Assembly (NCBI GenBank): GCA_963799085.1
Contig: CAWCWA010000013.1
Span: 62,001-126,000 of the forward strand
Reading direction: 5' to 3'
From: AP-15 sp963799085
Lineage (GTDB): Bacteria > Pseudomonadota > Alphaproteobacteria > ATCC43930 > CGMCC-115725
Length of the DNA: 64,000 nt
Shown in pieces: positions 19,144-29,125 of this stretch (the first letter of the stretch is position 1; every line of letters starts with the position of its first letter). Below the pieces are notes generated by a model. It ran no database searches and was not told where the DNA came from. It saw only the letters and a program-made list of their open reading frames with translations. Made by a program: the position numbers and the translations under genes.

Positions 19144-20484
19144 ATGCGCATCGCGGTTGTCGGTACGGGGTATGTCGGTCTGGTTTCGGGCGCCTGTTTT
19201 TCTGAATTCGGCGTCTCGGTCACCTGCGTTGACCAGGATACGGACAAGATCGAGCGGTTGCAGGGCGGCGAAATGCCGATCTTCGAGCCGGGGCTCGAGA
19301 CCTTGGTCGGCGCGAACCGGGCGGCCGGGCGGCTCGAATTCACCACCGATCTCGGCACAGCGGTGCGCGGCGCTGATGCCGTCTTTATCGCGGTCGGCAC
19401 GCCTTCGCGGCGCGGCGACGGCCATGCCGATCTCTCTTATGTCTTCGCCGCCGCCGAAGAGATCGGCCGGGCGCTGAGCGATTACGCCGTGGTCGTGACC
19501 AAATCGACAGTGCCGGTCGGCACCGGGCGCAAGGTCGCGGCAATCCTGCGCCGCACCCGGCCGCAGGGCGGCTTCGATGTCGCCTCGAACCCGGAATTCC
19601 TGCGCGAGGGCTCGGCGATCGAGGATTTCATGCGGCCCGACCGGGTGGTGATCGGGGCCGACAGCGAGCCGGCGCGGGCCGTGCTGCGAACCCTCTACCG
19701 GCCGCTCTATCTGCTCGAAACGCCGATGCTCTTCACCGACATCGAGACCGCCGAGCTGATCAAATACGCCGCCAACGCCTTTCTCGCGACCAAGATCAGC
19801 TTCATCAACGAGATCGCCGATCTCTGCGAAGCGGTCGGCGCCGATGTCCAAGAGGTGGCGAGAGGCATCGGCCTCGACGGCCGCATCGGCCGCAAGTTTC
19901 TTCACGCCGGCCCCGGTTTCGGCGGTTCATGCTTCCCCAAGGATTGTCAGGCGCTGGTGCGAACCGCGCATGAGGCCTCCGCCCCGCTGGCGATCGTCGA
20001 GACGGTGCTGCGCTCGAACGACGCGCGCAAGGAGCGCATGGCGGACAAGATCATCGCCGCGTGCGGCGGCGATGTCGCCGGCAAGACGATCGCCGTCCTC
20101 GGTCTGACCTTCAAGCCCAACACCGACGACATGCGCGACAGCCCGAGCCTGACGATCCTGCCGCGCCTGATCGCGGCCGGCGCTTCGATCCGCGCCTTCG
20201 ATCCGGAGGGGATGGTGGAGGCGAAAAATCTGCTACCCGACATGACCTATTGCGGCGACGCCTACGAGACGATGGAGGGTGCGGACGCGCTGGTGCTGAT
20301 CACGGAATGGAATGCGTTTCGCGCCCTCGACCTCGCGCGGGTCGAGCGCCTGTTGCGGACCCCGCTAGTCGTCGATCTGCGCAACATCTACCCGCCGCAG
20401 GAGATGGCCGAGGCGGGTCTTTCCTATGTCAGCATCGGCCGCGGCCCGCGGCTGTTGCGCCCCGAATTGCGGGCGCTCGCCTAG
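19144..20484 (+). CDS. ugd: UDP-glucose 6-dehydrogenase
   Basis: Oxidises UDP-glucose to UDP-glucuronate with two NAD+. The 446-residue protein is intact. It starts MRIAVVGTGYVGLVSGACF (Rossmann GxGxxG), has KSTVPVGTG, the conserved SNPEFLREGSAIEDF block and the catalytic Cys at residue 263 in GFGGSCFPKD, then the UDP-binding C-terminal domain (VLGLTFKPNTDDMRDSPS). It heads a plus-strand group with a UXS-like gene 33 bases downstream and rmlA, so it supplies acid sugar for surface polysaccharide. Confidence 0.96.
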   Translation: MRIAVVGTGYVGLVSGACFSEFGVSVTCVDQDTDKIERLQGGEMPIFEPGLETLVGANRAAGRLEFTTDLGTAVRGADAVFIAVGTPSRRGDGHADLSYVFAAAEEIGRALSDYAVVVTKSTVPVGTGRKVAAILRRTRPQGGFDVASNPEFLREGSAIEDFMRPDRVVIGADSEPARAVLRTLYRPLYLLETPMLFTDIETAELIKYAANAFLATKISFINEIADLCEAVGADVQEVARGIGLDGRIGRKFLHAGPGFGGSCFPKDCQALVRTAHEASAPLAIVETVLRSNDARKERMADKIIAACGGDVAGKTIAVLGLTFKPNTDDMRDSPSLTILPRLIAAGASIRAFDPEGMVEAKNLLPDMTYCGDAYETMEGADALVLITEWNAFRALDLARVERLLRTPLVVDLRNIYPPQEMAEAGLSYVSIGRGPRLLRPELRALA

Positions 20485-20517
20485 CACACCGCCTGCGGAC
20501 GGAAGGAGACAACCGCC

Positions 20518-21502
20518 ATGAGCAGCGTCGTCGCCAAGCGTGTTCTCGTTACCGGCGGCGCCGGATTTCTCGGTTCGCATCTGTGCGAGCGGCTGGTGGC
20601 GCAGGGCGATGACGTGCTCTGCGTCGACAATTATTTCACCGGGCGCAAGGACAACATCGCCCATCTCCTCGGCGTCGCCCATTTCGAGACGATGCGCCAT
20701 GACATCACCCATCCGCTGTTCATCGAGGTCGACGAGATTTACAACCTCGCCTGCCCGGCCTCGCCGATCCATTACCAGTTCGATCCGGTGCAGACGACCA
20801 AGACCAGCGTCATCGGCGCCATCAACATGCTGGGGCTCGCCAAGCGATTGAAGGCCAAGATCTTTCAGGCCTCGACCTCGGAGGTCTACGGCGACCCGAC
20901 AAGCCATCCGCAGCCCGAGACCTATCGCGGCAACGTCAATCCGATCGGTCCGCGCGCCTGCTACGACGAAGGCAAGCGCTGCGCCGAGACCCTGTTCTTC
21001 GACTATTACCGCCAGCACAATCTGCGCATCCGCGTCGCCCGGATCTTCAACACCTATGGGCCGCGCATGCACCCCAACGACGGCCGCGTCGTGTCCAACT
21101 TCATCGTTCAGGCATTGCGCGGCGAGCCGATCACGCTGTACGGCGACGGCACGCAGACCCGTGCGTTCTGCTATGTCGACGATCTGATCGAAGGGTTTCT
21201 GCGGCTGATGGCGGCGGGCGACGAAGTCACCGGGCCTGATCAACCTTGGCAACCCGGTCGAAACCTCGGTCGCCGAACTGGCCGAGCTGATCGTCCGTCT
21301 GACCGGCTCACGCTCGGCGATCGTTCGCCGGCCGCTGCCGGTCGACGACCCTGTGCAGCGCTGTCCCGACATCAGCCAGGCGCGGGCGGTCCTCGATTGG
21401 CAGCCGCGCACCGAACTCGAAGAAGGTCTGACGCGGACCATCGCCTATTTCGACGGATTGTTGACCCGTGGCGGGTCCGCCGTAGCCGCCGCCGCGAATT
21501 GA
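20518..21502 (+). CDS. UDP-glucuronate decarboxylase-like NAD-dependent epimerase (one frameshift)
   Basis: An extended SDR that converts UDP-glucuronate to UDP-xylose, as expected from the order ugd then UXS. Motifs: TGGAGFLGSHLCERLV, NLACPASPIHYQ, the catalytic Tyr-x3-Lys in RACYDEGKR, ARIFNTYGPRM and FCYVDDLIEG. These loops are typical of UXS and not of GalE. An extra C near 21235 shifts the frame; the true C-terminus is GLINLGNPVETSVAELAEL to the TGA at 21500-21502, giving about 327 residues. ATG at 20518 follows GGAAGGAG. Confidence 0.88.
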
Positions 21503-21530
21503 GGGGCTTCCGCATGCCCCAGCGACGCCG

Positions 21531-22406
21531 ATGAAGGGCATCATCCTCGCCGGCGGGCGCGGCACCCGCCTCTATCCGGCGACGCTGGCGGTCGGCAAGC
21601 AACTGCTCCCGGTCTACGACAAGCCGATGGTGTATTATCCGCTGTCGACGCTGCTGCTGGCCGGGATCCGCGAGATCCTGGTGATCACGACGGAAGCGGA
21701 CAGACCGCGCTTCGCCGCGTTGCTGCGCGACGGCCGGCAGTGGGGCGTTGCGATCGACTATGCCGTGCAGGCGCACCCCGAAGGGCTGGCGCAGGCCCTG
21801 ATCATCGGCCGCGACTTCATCGCCGGCGATCATGTCGCGCTGGTGTTGGGCGACAACATCTTCTATGGCGACGGCCTGCCGGCGCTGCTGCGCGGCGCCG
21901 CCGAGGCCCCCTCTCCCGGAGCGACGGTGTTCGCCTATCAAGTCCGCCAGCCCGAGTTTTACGGCGTCGTCGAGCTCGACGCACAGGGCAACCCGCTCGG
22001 CATCGCCGAAAAGCCGCAACGGCCGCGCTCGCACTGGGCCGTCACCGGGCTCTACTTCTACGACGACGCGGCCTCCGACATCGCACTTTCGCTCAAACCT
22101 TCGGCGCGCGGCGAATTGGAGATCACCGATCTCAATAATGTCTATCTGTCGCAGCGCCGGCTCAGGGTCGAGCGGCTCGGCCGGGGCTTTGCCTGGTTCG
22201 ACGCCGGGACCCACGATTTGCTGCTCGAAGCGGCCGAATTCGTGCGCACGATCGAGCTGCGGCAAGGATTGAAGATCGCCTGCGTCGAGGAAGTCGCCTT
22301 TCGCATGGGGTATATTGAGCGCTGGCAATTACTAGCGCTGGCCGCCGAACTCGGTTCGAGCGGTTATGGCGGCTATCTCGAAAGGCTGGCGAACGAGCCC
22401 TGCTGA
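21531..22406 (+). CDS. rmlA: Glucose-1-phosphate thymidylyltransferase
   Basis: Makes dTDP-glucose from dTTP and glucose-1-phosphate, the first step to dTDP-rhamnose. The intact 291-residue protein begins MKGIILAGGRGTRLYPATL (the nucleotidyltransferase signature) and has GKQLLPVYDKPMVYYPLS, LVLGDNIFYG, ITDLNNVYL and FRMGYI as in RmlA/RfbA. The other rml genes are not in the window. It is convergent with cysNC, twelve bases away. Confidence 0.94.
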   Translation: MKGIILAGGRGTRLYPATLAVGKQLLPVYDKPMVYYPLSTLLLAGIREILVITTEADRPRFAALLRDGRQWGVAIDYAVQAHPEGLAQALIIGRDFIAGDHVALVLGDNIFYGDGLPALLRGAAEAPSPGATVFAYQVRQPEFYGVVELDAQGNPLGIAEKPQRPRSHWAVTGLYFYDDAASDIALSLKPSARGELEITDLNNVYLSQRRLRVERLGRGFAWFDAGTHDLLLEAAEFVRTIELRQGLKIACVEEVAFRMGYIERWQLLALAAELGSSGYGGYLERLANEPC

Positions 22407-22418
22407 CCGCGCGGCGGG

Positions 22419-24291
22419 TCAGATGATCCGGCGCTGTCGCAATTCCTCGACGATGCGCAGTGCCGCACTCTCGGCCGTCACATCGATCGTGGCCAAGTGC
22501 AGCTCCGGCGTGACCGGCGGCTCGTAGGGCGAATCGACGCCGGTGAAATTGGTGATGCCGCCCGCCTTTGCCTTGGCGTAGAGGCCCTTGGGATCGCGCC
22601 GCACGCATTCGTCGATCGGCGTGTCGACGTGAATCTCCAGGAATTCTGCGGGCGCGATCAATTCGCGCACCATCCGCCGTTCGGCGCGAAATGGCGATAT
22701 GAACGAGCAGATGACGATCAGCCCAGCCTCGCTCATCAGCCGGGCGACCTCGCCGACCCGGCGGATGTTCTCGACCCGGTCGACGTCGGTAAAGCCCAGA
22801 TCGCGATTGAGGCCGTGGCGGACATTATCGCCGTCGAGCAGCATCGTGTGACGCCCCTCGGCGAGCAGCTGCTTCTCGACGAGGTCGGCGATCGTCGATT
22901 TGCCGGCGCCCGACAGCCCGGTGAGCCACAGCACCGCAGCCTTCTGTCCCTTGAGCGCCGCGCGCTCCTCGCGGCCCACGGTCAAGGCCTGCCAATGAAT
23001 GTTGCTGGCGCGACGCAGACCGAAGGCGATCATGCCGGCGCCGACCGTCTCGTTCGTAAAGCGGTCGATCAGGATAAAGCCGCCGGTCTGGCGGTTGACG
23101 GAATAGGGGTCGAAGGCCAGCGGCAGGGCGGCCGACAGATTGCAGAAGCCGATCTCGTTCAGCGTCAACGTGCGGTCGGCGAGATGCGCCAGCGTGTCGA
23201 CATCGATGCGGTATTTGAGCGCGGTGATGGTCGCAGGCACGGTCCGGGTGCCGACCTTCAGCAGATAGGAGCGGCTCGGGACCAGCGGGTGCTCGCTCAT
23301 CCAGATCACATGCGCGGCGAACTGGTCGACATGTTCCGGCGGCCGGCGCGGATCGGCCAAGAGATCGCCGCGCGCGATGTCGATCTCGTCGTCGAGGGTG
23401 AGCGTCACCGCGTCGCCTTCCTCGGCCCGCTCCGGCGACCCGTCGAACGTCACGATCTCCCGGACGCGGCTCGTCCTGCCCGAGCCCGCCACCAGAACCC
23501 GATCGCCGACCGCGACCGACCCCGAAACGACGGTCCCGGAAAAGCCGCGAAAATCGGCGTTGGGGCGGTTGACCCATTGCACCGGAAAGCGGAACGGGGA
23601 GGCGGCGCCGTCCGCGGCGACATCGACTGATTCGAGATGGTCGAGCAGGCTCGGCCCGCGATACCAGGGCAGCCGATCTGAACAGAGGGCGACATTGTCG
23701 CCGTGGCGCGCCGAAAGCGGGATCGCGCGCACCGAGATTTCGCCCAAGCGCCGCGGCGAATGCGGAAAAGTCGGTGGCGATCCGGTTGAACCGGTCCTCG
23801 GCGAAGCCGACCAGATCCATCTTGTTGACCGCGAGCACAAGGTGGCGGATGCCGAGCAGAAAGCAGATGAAGGCGTGCCGTCTGGTCTGCGCCAGAATTC
23901 CCTTGCGCGCGTCGACCAAGATCACCGCGAGTTCGCAGCTCGATGCGCCCGTCGCCATGTTGCGCGTGTACTGCTCGTGGCCGGGCGTGTCGGCGACGAT
24001 GAAGGCGCGTTTGGCCGTGGCGAAATAGCGATAGGCGACGTCTATCGTGATGCGCTGCTGCCGCTCGTCTTCGAGCCCGTCGAGTAGCAGCGAAAAGTCG
24101 ATCTCGTCTCCGGTCGTCCCGAAGCGCCGCGACTCGCGCTCGAGCCCGGCCAGCTGGTCGTCGAGGACAAGGGCGCAGTCATGGAGCAACCGGCCGATCA
24201 GCGTCGATTTGCCGTCATCGACCGAACCACAGGTGAGGAAGCGGAGCAAATCTTTGTCACTCGGCGACGCTGCCGCCCGCTCGGCCCTCAT
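22419..24291 (-). CDS. cysNC: Bifunctional sulfate adenylyltransferase subunit 1 / APS kinase (one frameshift)
   Basis: A GTPase plus kinase of about 623 residues (NodQ/CysNC type). CysN makes the GTP-driven part of ATP sulfurylase: GSVDDGKSTLIGRLL, DTPGHEQYTRNMATGA and NKMDLVG. The C-terminal APS kinase has LTGLSGAGKSTIADLVE and phosphorylates APS to PAPS. The frames join at a single-base slip near 23750. The start overlaps the cysD stop (ATGA at 24288-24291). PAPS is needed for sulfation or cysteine synthesis; next to surface-polysaccharide genes a role in sulfated polymer formation is possible. Confidence 0.92.
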
Positions 24292-25226
24292 CAGAAATAA
24301 CCCTCGCGCTTCTTGCGCTCCATCGCCCAGTCTTCGTCGCTGTCGATCAGCCTCCCCTGGCGTTCCGAGTATCGGCTGGCGCGCAATTCGGCGACGATCT
24401 CGGCGGGGGTCGCGGCGGTTGCTTCGACAGCGCCGGTCAGGGGATAGCAGCCGAGCGTACGGAAGCGGACGAGGCGCTGCTGCGGCGTCTCCCCCGGTTC
24501 GAGCGGCAGGCGCTCGTCATCGACCATGATCCATACCCCGCCGCGCTGCACCACCGGACGCATCTTGGCGAAATAGAGCGGCACGACCGGGATCTTCTCG
24601 GCGGCGATATATTGCCAGACATCGAGCTCGGTCCAATTCGACAGCGGAAAGACCCGCATCGACTGACCCTCGCCAAGACGCGTGTTGTAGAGACGCCAGA
24701 GTTCGGGCCGCTGGTTTTTCGGATCCCAGCCGTGATTGGCGCTGCGCACCGAAAAGACGCGCTCCTTCGCCCGGCTTTTCTCCTCGTCGCGCCGGGCCCC
24801 GCCGATCGCGGCGTCGAAACCATGGCGATCTAATGCCTGCTTCAAGGCTTCGGTCTTCATCACCGCGGTATGCAGCGCCGAGCCCGAGGCGATCGGATTG
24901 ACGCCGCGCCGCACGCCCTCCTCGTTGGTATGCACGATCAGATCGAGCCCGAGGCGGGCGGCGGTTTCGTCGCGGAACGCGATCATCTCGCGGAATTTCC
25001 ACAACGTGTCGATATGGAGAAGCGGAAACGGCAATCTGCCCGGATGAAACGCCTTGCGCGCCAGGTGCAAGAGGACGCTCGAATCCTTGCCGATCGAATA
25101 GAGCAGCACCGGGTTGCGGAATTCGGCTGCGACTTCGCGCATGATGCCGATCGATTCGGCTTCGAGGCTGTGCAGGTGCCTCGACCCCGCGCCGTGCCGG
25201 CCGGGGTGGGGAGAAACTAGCGACAA
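24291..25226 (-). CDS. cysD: Sulfate adenylyltransferase subunit 2
   Basis: The catalytic ATP sulfurylase subunit forming APS from sulfate and ATP. It has 311 residues and is intact. The PP-loop is in LLYSIGKDSSVLLHLARKAF; other family blocks are HIDTLWKFREMI, GGARRDEEKSRAKERVFS and DWAMERKKREGYF at the C-terminus. It overlaps cysNC by one ATGA junction, so the two are translationally coupled. No cysH or other sulfate-reduction gene is adjacent. Confidence 0.95.
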   Translation of the reverse strand: MSLVSPHPGRHGAGSRHLHSLEAESIGIMREVAAEFRNPVLLYSIGKDSSVLLHLARKAFHPGRLPFPLLHIDTLWKFREMIAFRDETAARLGLDLIVHTNEEGVRRGVNPIASGSALHTAVMKTEALKQALDRHGFDAAIGGARRDEEKSRAKERVFSVRSANHGWDPKNQRPELWRLYNTRLGEGQSMRVFPLSNWTELDVWQYIAAEKIPVVPLYFAKMRPVVQRGGVWIMVDDERLPLEPGETPQQRLVRFRTLGCYPLTGAVEATAATPAEIVAELRASRYSERQGRLIDSDEDWAMERKKREGYF

Positions 25227-25278
25227 TGGCGGTCCTTGGCTGGCCGGCGGCGGGGAGGCCGCGGCGAACTTTTCTGGG

Positions 25279-26256
25279 TCAATGCAGCTTCGGCGCCTTC
25301 AGGAACCGCGTCCGGTCGGCCGACTGAATGCGCTTTTCCAATGTCTCGCTGTCGCGCATGACCTGCAGCACGATTTCGCTGCCGGCGGGACCGCCGGCCC
25401 AGACCTTGCGCCAGAAGCCGGCGAGGCTGGCGACCTGGTCGTCGCGCACCGAGAGGATGCGGTCGCCGGGGCGCAGCCCGGCGTGGCTCGCGGGGCCCTT
25501 CTCGGCGAGCCCCGCGACGACGATCGCGTCTTCGACCTCGGCTGCATAAAGCCCGAGCCACGGCCGCGGTGGACGATTGGGCCGGCCGTAGCTGAGCATG
25601 TCGTCGAGGATCGGGGGCAACAGATCGATCGGCACCACCATGTTGACGTCGCGGCGCAATTCGCGGCCGCTCGAATGTTGGACATGCAGCGAACCGATGC
25701 CGATCAGCGTGCCGTCGGCGCCGATCAACCCAGCCCCGCCCCAGAACGGATGAGCGGGTGCGGTAAAGATCGCGCGGTCAAGCACGTATTCCCAATAGCC
25801 GGCGAATTCCTGGCGCGCGACAACCCGCGCGGCGATGGCGTGACGGCGGCCGCCCTCGGCCGCCATGATCGCACGGTCGCCGGCGCCGACCCGCATGCCG
25901 GCGCCGATCTCCAGCGGCGGCACGCTCAGGCGCCCGAGCGCCTGGACAAGGCCGAACCCGGTCTCCTGATCGTAGGCCAGCACATGCCCAGGCACCGCAC
26001 CCCCGCCTTCGGAGGTCAGCCAGATCGTTTCCGCTTCGGTGACCAGGTAGCCTATCGTCAGAACCAGCCCGTCGCGCCGGATCAGGACGCCGCTGCCGGC
26101 GCGCTCGGTGCCGAGTGTACCGGCGGTAAAGGCATCCTCCGGAACCATCGCCCGCACGCCGAGAACCGCGGACAGCGCGCGGTCCAGGTCGAAGGCGCAA
26201 TCGTCGGGCTTCGGCTGGATCTCGCTTGGAATTTCCCAATCGACGGTTCGCGACAT
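25279..26256 (-). CDS. HtrA-like (S1C) protein with PDZ domain, catalytic triad lost
   Basis: The 325-residue product has the chymotrypsin-like fold of S1C proteases followed by a PDZ domain (PWLGLYAAEVEDAIVV through GLRPGDRILSVRDDQVASLAGF). All three catalytic positions look replaced: the His position reads LTIGYLVTEA (Tyr-70), the Asp position ETGFGLVQAL (Gly), and the GNSGG site HPFWGGAG (Trp instead of Ser). It is probably a binding or chaperone-like pseudoprotease. No signal peptide is evident from the start chosen (MSRTVDWEIP at 26256), so it may act in the cytoplasm. The gene is intact, indicating selection for a non-catalytic role. Confidence 0.75.
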   Translation of the reverse strand: MSRTVDWEIPSEIQPKPDDCAFDLDRALSAVLGVRAMVPEDAFTAGTLGTERAGSGVLIRRDGLVLTIGYLVTEAETIWLTSEGGGAVPGHVLAYDQETGFGLVQALGRLSVPPLEIGAGMRVGAGDRAIMAAEGGRRHAIAARVVARQEFAGYWEYVLDRAIFTAPAHPFWGGAGLIGADGTLIGIGSLHVQHSSGRELRRDVNMVVPIDLLPPILDDMLSYGRPNRPPRPWLGLYAAEVEDAIVVAGLAEKGPASHAGLRPGDRILSVRDDQVASLAGFWRKVWAGGPAGSEIVLQVMRDSETLEKRIQSADRTRFLKAPKLH

Positions 26257-26472
26257 TTTATGACCCGTTCGTAGCGGCTGCTGCAATCATAACCCCAAAA
26301 CAGTGCAATGTCGGCGCGCTCTTGTCAAAACCTCGCCCGAGAGCCCGTTTCAGCTAGGCGGGCCGGCCGCGACCGGGAAATCGCGTGTCATTTCGCCGGC
26401 ACAGTTGCTAGATTGGCGAGTGCGGCCGGCAAGTTCCGCTTTTGGGTGGACTGAGATGCAGCGTCTGCGCCG

Positions 26473-26847
26473 TTGATCCGCTTTGCGCCACGCATCGCGC
26501 GCTCTCGCCGCAAGCCGACCGGCCGCCGGGTGTCCACCTGGGCGGCCCTCTTCGCTGTCCTGTTCCAGGCGATCCTCTTTGGTTGGCATCATCACCCTCT
26601 GCCGCTCATTGCCCGTGGCGTTCCGCCAGCGCTGAGCGCGCCGCAGCCGGGCGGCGCGGACGCCGACGATGACTGCGACCACTGCGAGATCTGCTTCGCG
26701 CTGGCCCATCACGCCGCGACGCCCGTCGACGTCATCGCGCCGTCGGCGCTCGATCCAATCGCGGCGCCGGCCCCGGCCGACCTGCCGGCGGCGACCCTGC
26801 GCCGGCCGTTTCTACTTTTCCATCCCCGCGCACCGCCCCTCGCCTGA
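26473..26847 (+). CDS. DUF2946-like small protein with CxxC, upstream of TonB receptor
   Basis: A 124-residue protein with one hydrophobic segment near the N-terminus (STWAALFAVLFQAILFGWHH) and an acidic, metal-ligand-like motif DDDCDHCEICFALAHHAA. This is the form of DUF2946 proteins, often found next to TonB-dependent receptors or copper genes. The frame opens with a TTG at 26473; an in-frame GTG at 26530 just before the hydrophobic segment is the alternative start. It probably belongs with the receptor/exbBD/tonB operon downstream. A role in metal handling is inference. Confidence 0.6.
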   Translation: MIRFAPRIARSRRKPTGRRVSTWAALFAVLFQAILFGWHHHPLPLIARGVPPALSAPQPGGADADDDCDHCEICFALAHHAATPVDVIAPSALDPIAAPAPADLPAATLRRPFLLFHPRAPPLA

Positions 26848-26920
26848 GGCAGGTTCAAATCCCCTGACTTGACCGACCGCCGCGGTCTCGCCGCGGCGTC
26901 CTCTCAGCGCGAGGAATACA

Positions 26921-29113
26921 ATGGCGAACCGTATCTGCGCGGCCGCGCGACGCGTCTGCGCGACGCTGCCCGTCTTTATGACAACCACTCTTACCGGCGC
27001 GCTCGCGGCCGATCCGCAGCCTGCCCTTGTTCCGGGCCTTCCCGTCGGCGATGCCGGGGCGCCCGCATCAGCCGAAGGCGGCGGCCTGTCGCTCGATCTC
27101 GATGTCGTCGCCCGGTCGCTCGACATCGCCCGCAGCGAAATTCAGCCGAGCCTCGGCGCCAGCGTCTACGATTTCGGCCGGCAGGCGATCGAGACCCAGC
27201 CGCAGGGCGACAACCAGCCGTTCAACCGGCTGCTGCTGCAGGCCCCCGGGGTCGCGCAGGATTCATTCGGCCAGCTCCACGTCCGCGGCGACCATGGCAA
27301 CCTGCAGTTCCGCCTCAACGGCGTCATCCTGCCCGAGGGGATCAACGTCTTCGGTCAGGCGCTGCAGACCCGGCTCGCCAACTCTGTCTCGCTGATCACC
27401 GGCGCCCTGCCGGCGCAATACGGGCTGCGCACCGCCGGCATCATCGACATCCAGACCAAGACCGGCACGCTGAACCCGGGCGGCTCGTTCACGCTCTACG
27501 GCGGCTCGCAATCGACCTTTCAGCCGAGCGCCGAATGGGGCGGCCGTGTCGGGCAGATCGACTACTACGCTACCGGCGAACTGCTGCACAACGCCGAGGG
27601 GATCGAAAACCCGGCGCCGACCTACAATGCCATCCATGACATCTCGACCCAGCCACGCGGGTTCGCCTATGTATCCGGCATCATCGACCCGACGACGCGG
27701 GTGACGACCATCCTCGGCACGTCGCGCAGCGACTTTCAGATTCCCAATATTCCGGGGCAGACACCGGGCCTCGGCCTGACCGTCGACGGCGTCACCGATT
27801 TCAGCTCGGCCAGGCTCAACGAGAACCAGGAACAGATCACCCAGTACGCGATCGTCGCGCTGCAGAAGAAGGCCGGCGATTTCGATTTCCAGATCTCCGG
27901 CGTCACGCGCTACAGCAGCGCCTATTTCACTCCCGACCCGCTCGGCGATCTCTTGTTCAACGGCATCTCGCAGAACGCCTTTCGCCGCAGTATCGCCAAC
28001 GGCGCTCAGGGCGACGGCGCCTGGCGGATTTCCCCGGAGCACACCCTGCGCAGCGGCTTTTTCATCCAGGGGGAGCGGTCGTCCTTCAACACCAACTCGC
28101 AGGTCCTGCCGGTCGACGACAGCGGCATGCAAACCAGCGATCAGCCTTTCACGATCATCGATACCGGGGCGCAGACCGGATGGACCTACAGCTATTATCT
28201 TCAGGACGAGTGGAAGATCGCGCCGACTGTCACAGTCAATTTCGGCGCGCGCTTCGACCAGATCGTACAATTCGTGAATGAACGGCAATTGAGCCCGCGC
28301 GTCAATGTGGTCTGGCAGCCGACCGAATCGACAACCTTCACGGCGGGCTACGCGCGCTACTTCTCGCCGCCGCCCTTTGAACTGGTGGCGCCGACGACGG
28401 TCGCGCTCTTCGCCAATACGACGGCCGCTCCCGAAATTACCCTCGATACGCCGGCCAAGGCCGAGCGCGACCATTATTTCGACATCAGCGCCACCCAGAT
28501 CCTTTTGCCCGGGCTCAAGGCCGGGGTTGACGCCTATTACAAGATCGCCAGCAATCTGATCGACGAAGGCCAGTTCGGCGCGCCGATCCTCTTGACCCCG
28601 TTCAACTACCAGAAGGGGCTCGTCGACGGCATCGAGTTCACCCTCAGCTACGATGTCTCTGATTGGTCGTTCTACGGCAATTTCGCCGCCTCCAAGGCGC
28701 TCGGCAAGAACATCAATTCCGCTCAGTTCAATTTCTCGGCCGACGATCTTGCTTATATCGCCGACCATTACATCCATCTCGACCACGACCAGACCTATAC
28801 GTGGTCGGCCGGGATCAAATACCGCTATCCCAAAACCAATACACGGTTCGCGACCGATCTGATCGCCGGCAGCGGCCTAAGAGCCGACAGCAACATTCCG
28901 AACGGCGCCAGCCTACCCGGCTATCAGCAGGTCAATCTCAGCATCGTCCAGCCGATCGAGACCGGGATCTACAAGGGGCTCGAACTGCGCTTCGACATCA
29001 TCAACCTGTTCGACCAGGTGTATCAGATCCGCAGCGGCACCGGGGTTGGCGTCGGCGACCCGCAATTCGGCCCACGCCGCACTTTTCTCGCCGGCGTCAC
29101 CCAGCGCTTCTGA
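26921..29113 (+). CDS. TonB-dependent outer-membrane receptor
   Basis: A 730-residue outer-membrane transporter with a signal peptide (ARRVCATLPVFMTTTLTGALAA), a plug domain (LLLQAPGVAQDSFGQLHVRGDHGNL; LNGVILPEGINVFGQAL; YGLRTAGIIDI) and a C-terminal beta-barrel with the family's final Phe (FLAGVTQRF). The frame is intact. The ligand is unknown; the neighbouring DUF2946-like CxxC protein and exbB/exbD/tonB suggest a dedicated metal or metal-complex uptake system. No Fur box or riboswitch was found in the 73 bases upstream. Confidence 0.9.
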   Translation: MANRICAAARRVCATLPVFMTTTLTGALAADPQPALVPGLPVGDAGAPASAEGGGLSLDLDVVARSLDIARSEIQPSLGASVYDFGRQAIETQPQGDNQPFNRLLLQAPGVAQDSFGQLHVRGDHGNLQFRLNGVILPEGINVFGQALQTRLANSVSLITGALPAQYGLRTAGIIDIQTKTGTLNPGGSFTLYGGSQSTFQPSAEWGGRVGQIDYYATGELLHNAEGIENPAPTYNAIHDISTQPRGFAYVSGIIDPTTRVTTILGTSRSDFQIPNIPGQTPGLGLTVDGVTDFSSARLNENQEQITQYAIVALQKKAGDFDFQISGVTRYSSAYFTPDPLGDLLFNGISQNAFRRSIANGAQGDGAWRISPEHTLRSGFFIQGERSSFNTNSQVLPVDDSGMQTSDQPFTIIDTGAQTGWTYSYYLQDEWKIAPTVTVNFGARFDQIVQFVNERQLSPRVNVVWQPTESTTFTAGYARYFSPPPFELVAPTTVALFANTTAAPEITLDTPAKAERDHYFDISATQILLPGLKAGVDAYYKIASNLIDEGQFGAPILLTPFNYQKGLVDGIEFTLSYDVSDWSFYGNFAASKALGKNINSAQFNFSADDLAYIADHYIHLDHDQTYTWSAGIKYRYPKTNTRFATDLIAGSGLRADSNIPNGASLPGYQQVNLSIVQPIETGIYKGLELRFDIINLFDQVYQIRSGTGVGVGDPQFGPRRTFLAGVTQRF

Positions 29114-29125
29114 ACGAGGAATGAC

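Noticed and set aside
22419..24291. nodQ/nodP symbiosis genes
   Set aside because: The bifunctional architecture is the same as housekeeping or polysaccharide-related CysNC; no nod box or nod genes are present.
24291..26286. Cobalamin or SAM riboswitch upstream of cysD or the receptor
   Set aside because: No space or conserved boxes: the leader regions are only 50-190 bases and show no B12 box or SAM-type core.
27263..28786. Minus-strand frame of 507 codons across the TonB receptor
   Set aside because: No motifs, high Arg/Asp/Gly content typical of antisense GC frames; the plus-strand receptor is continuous and well supported.
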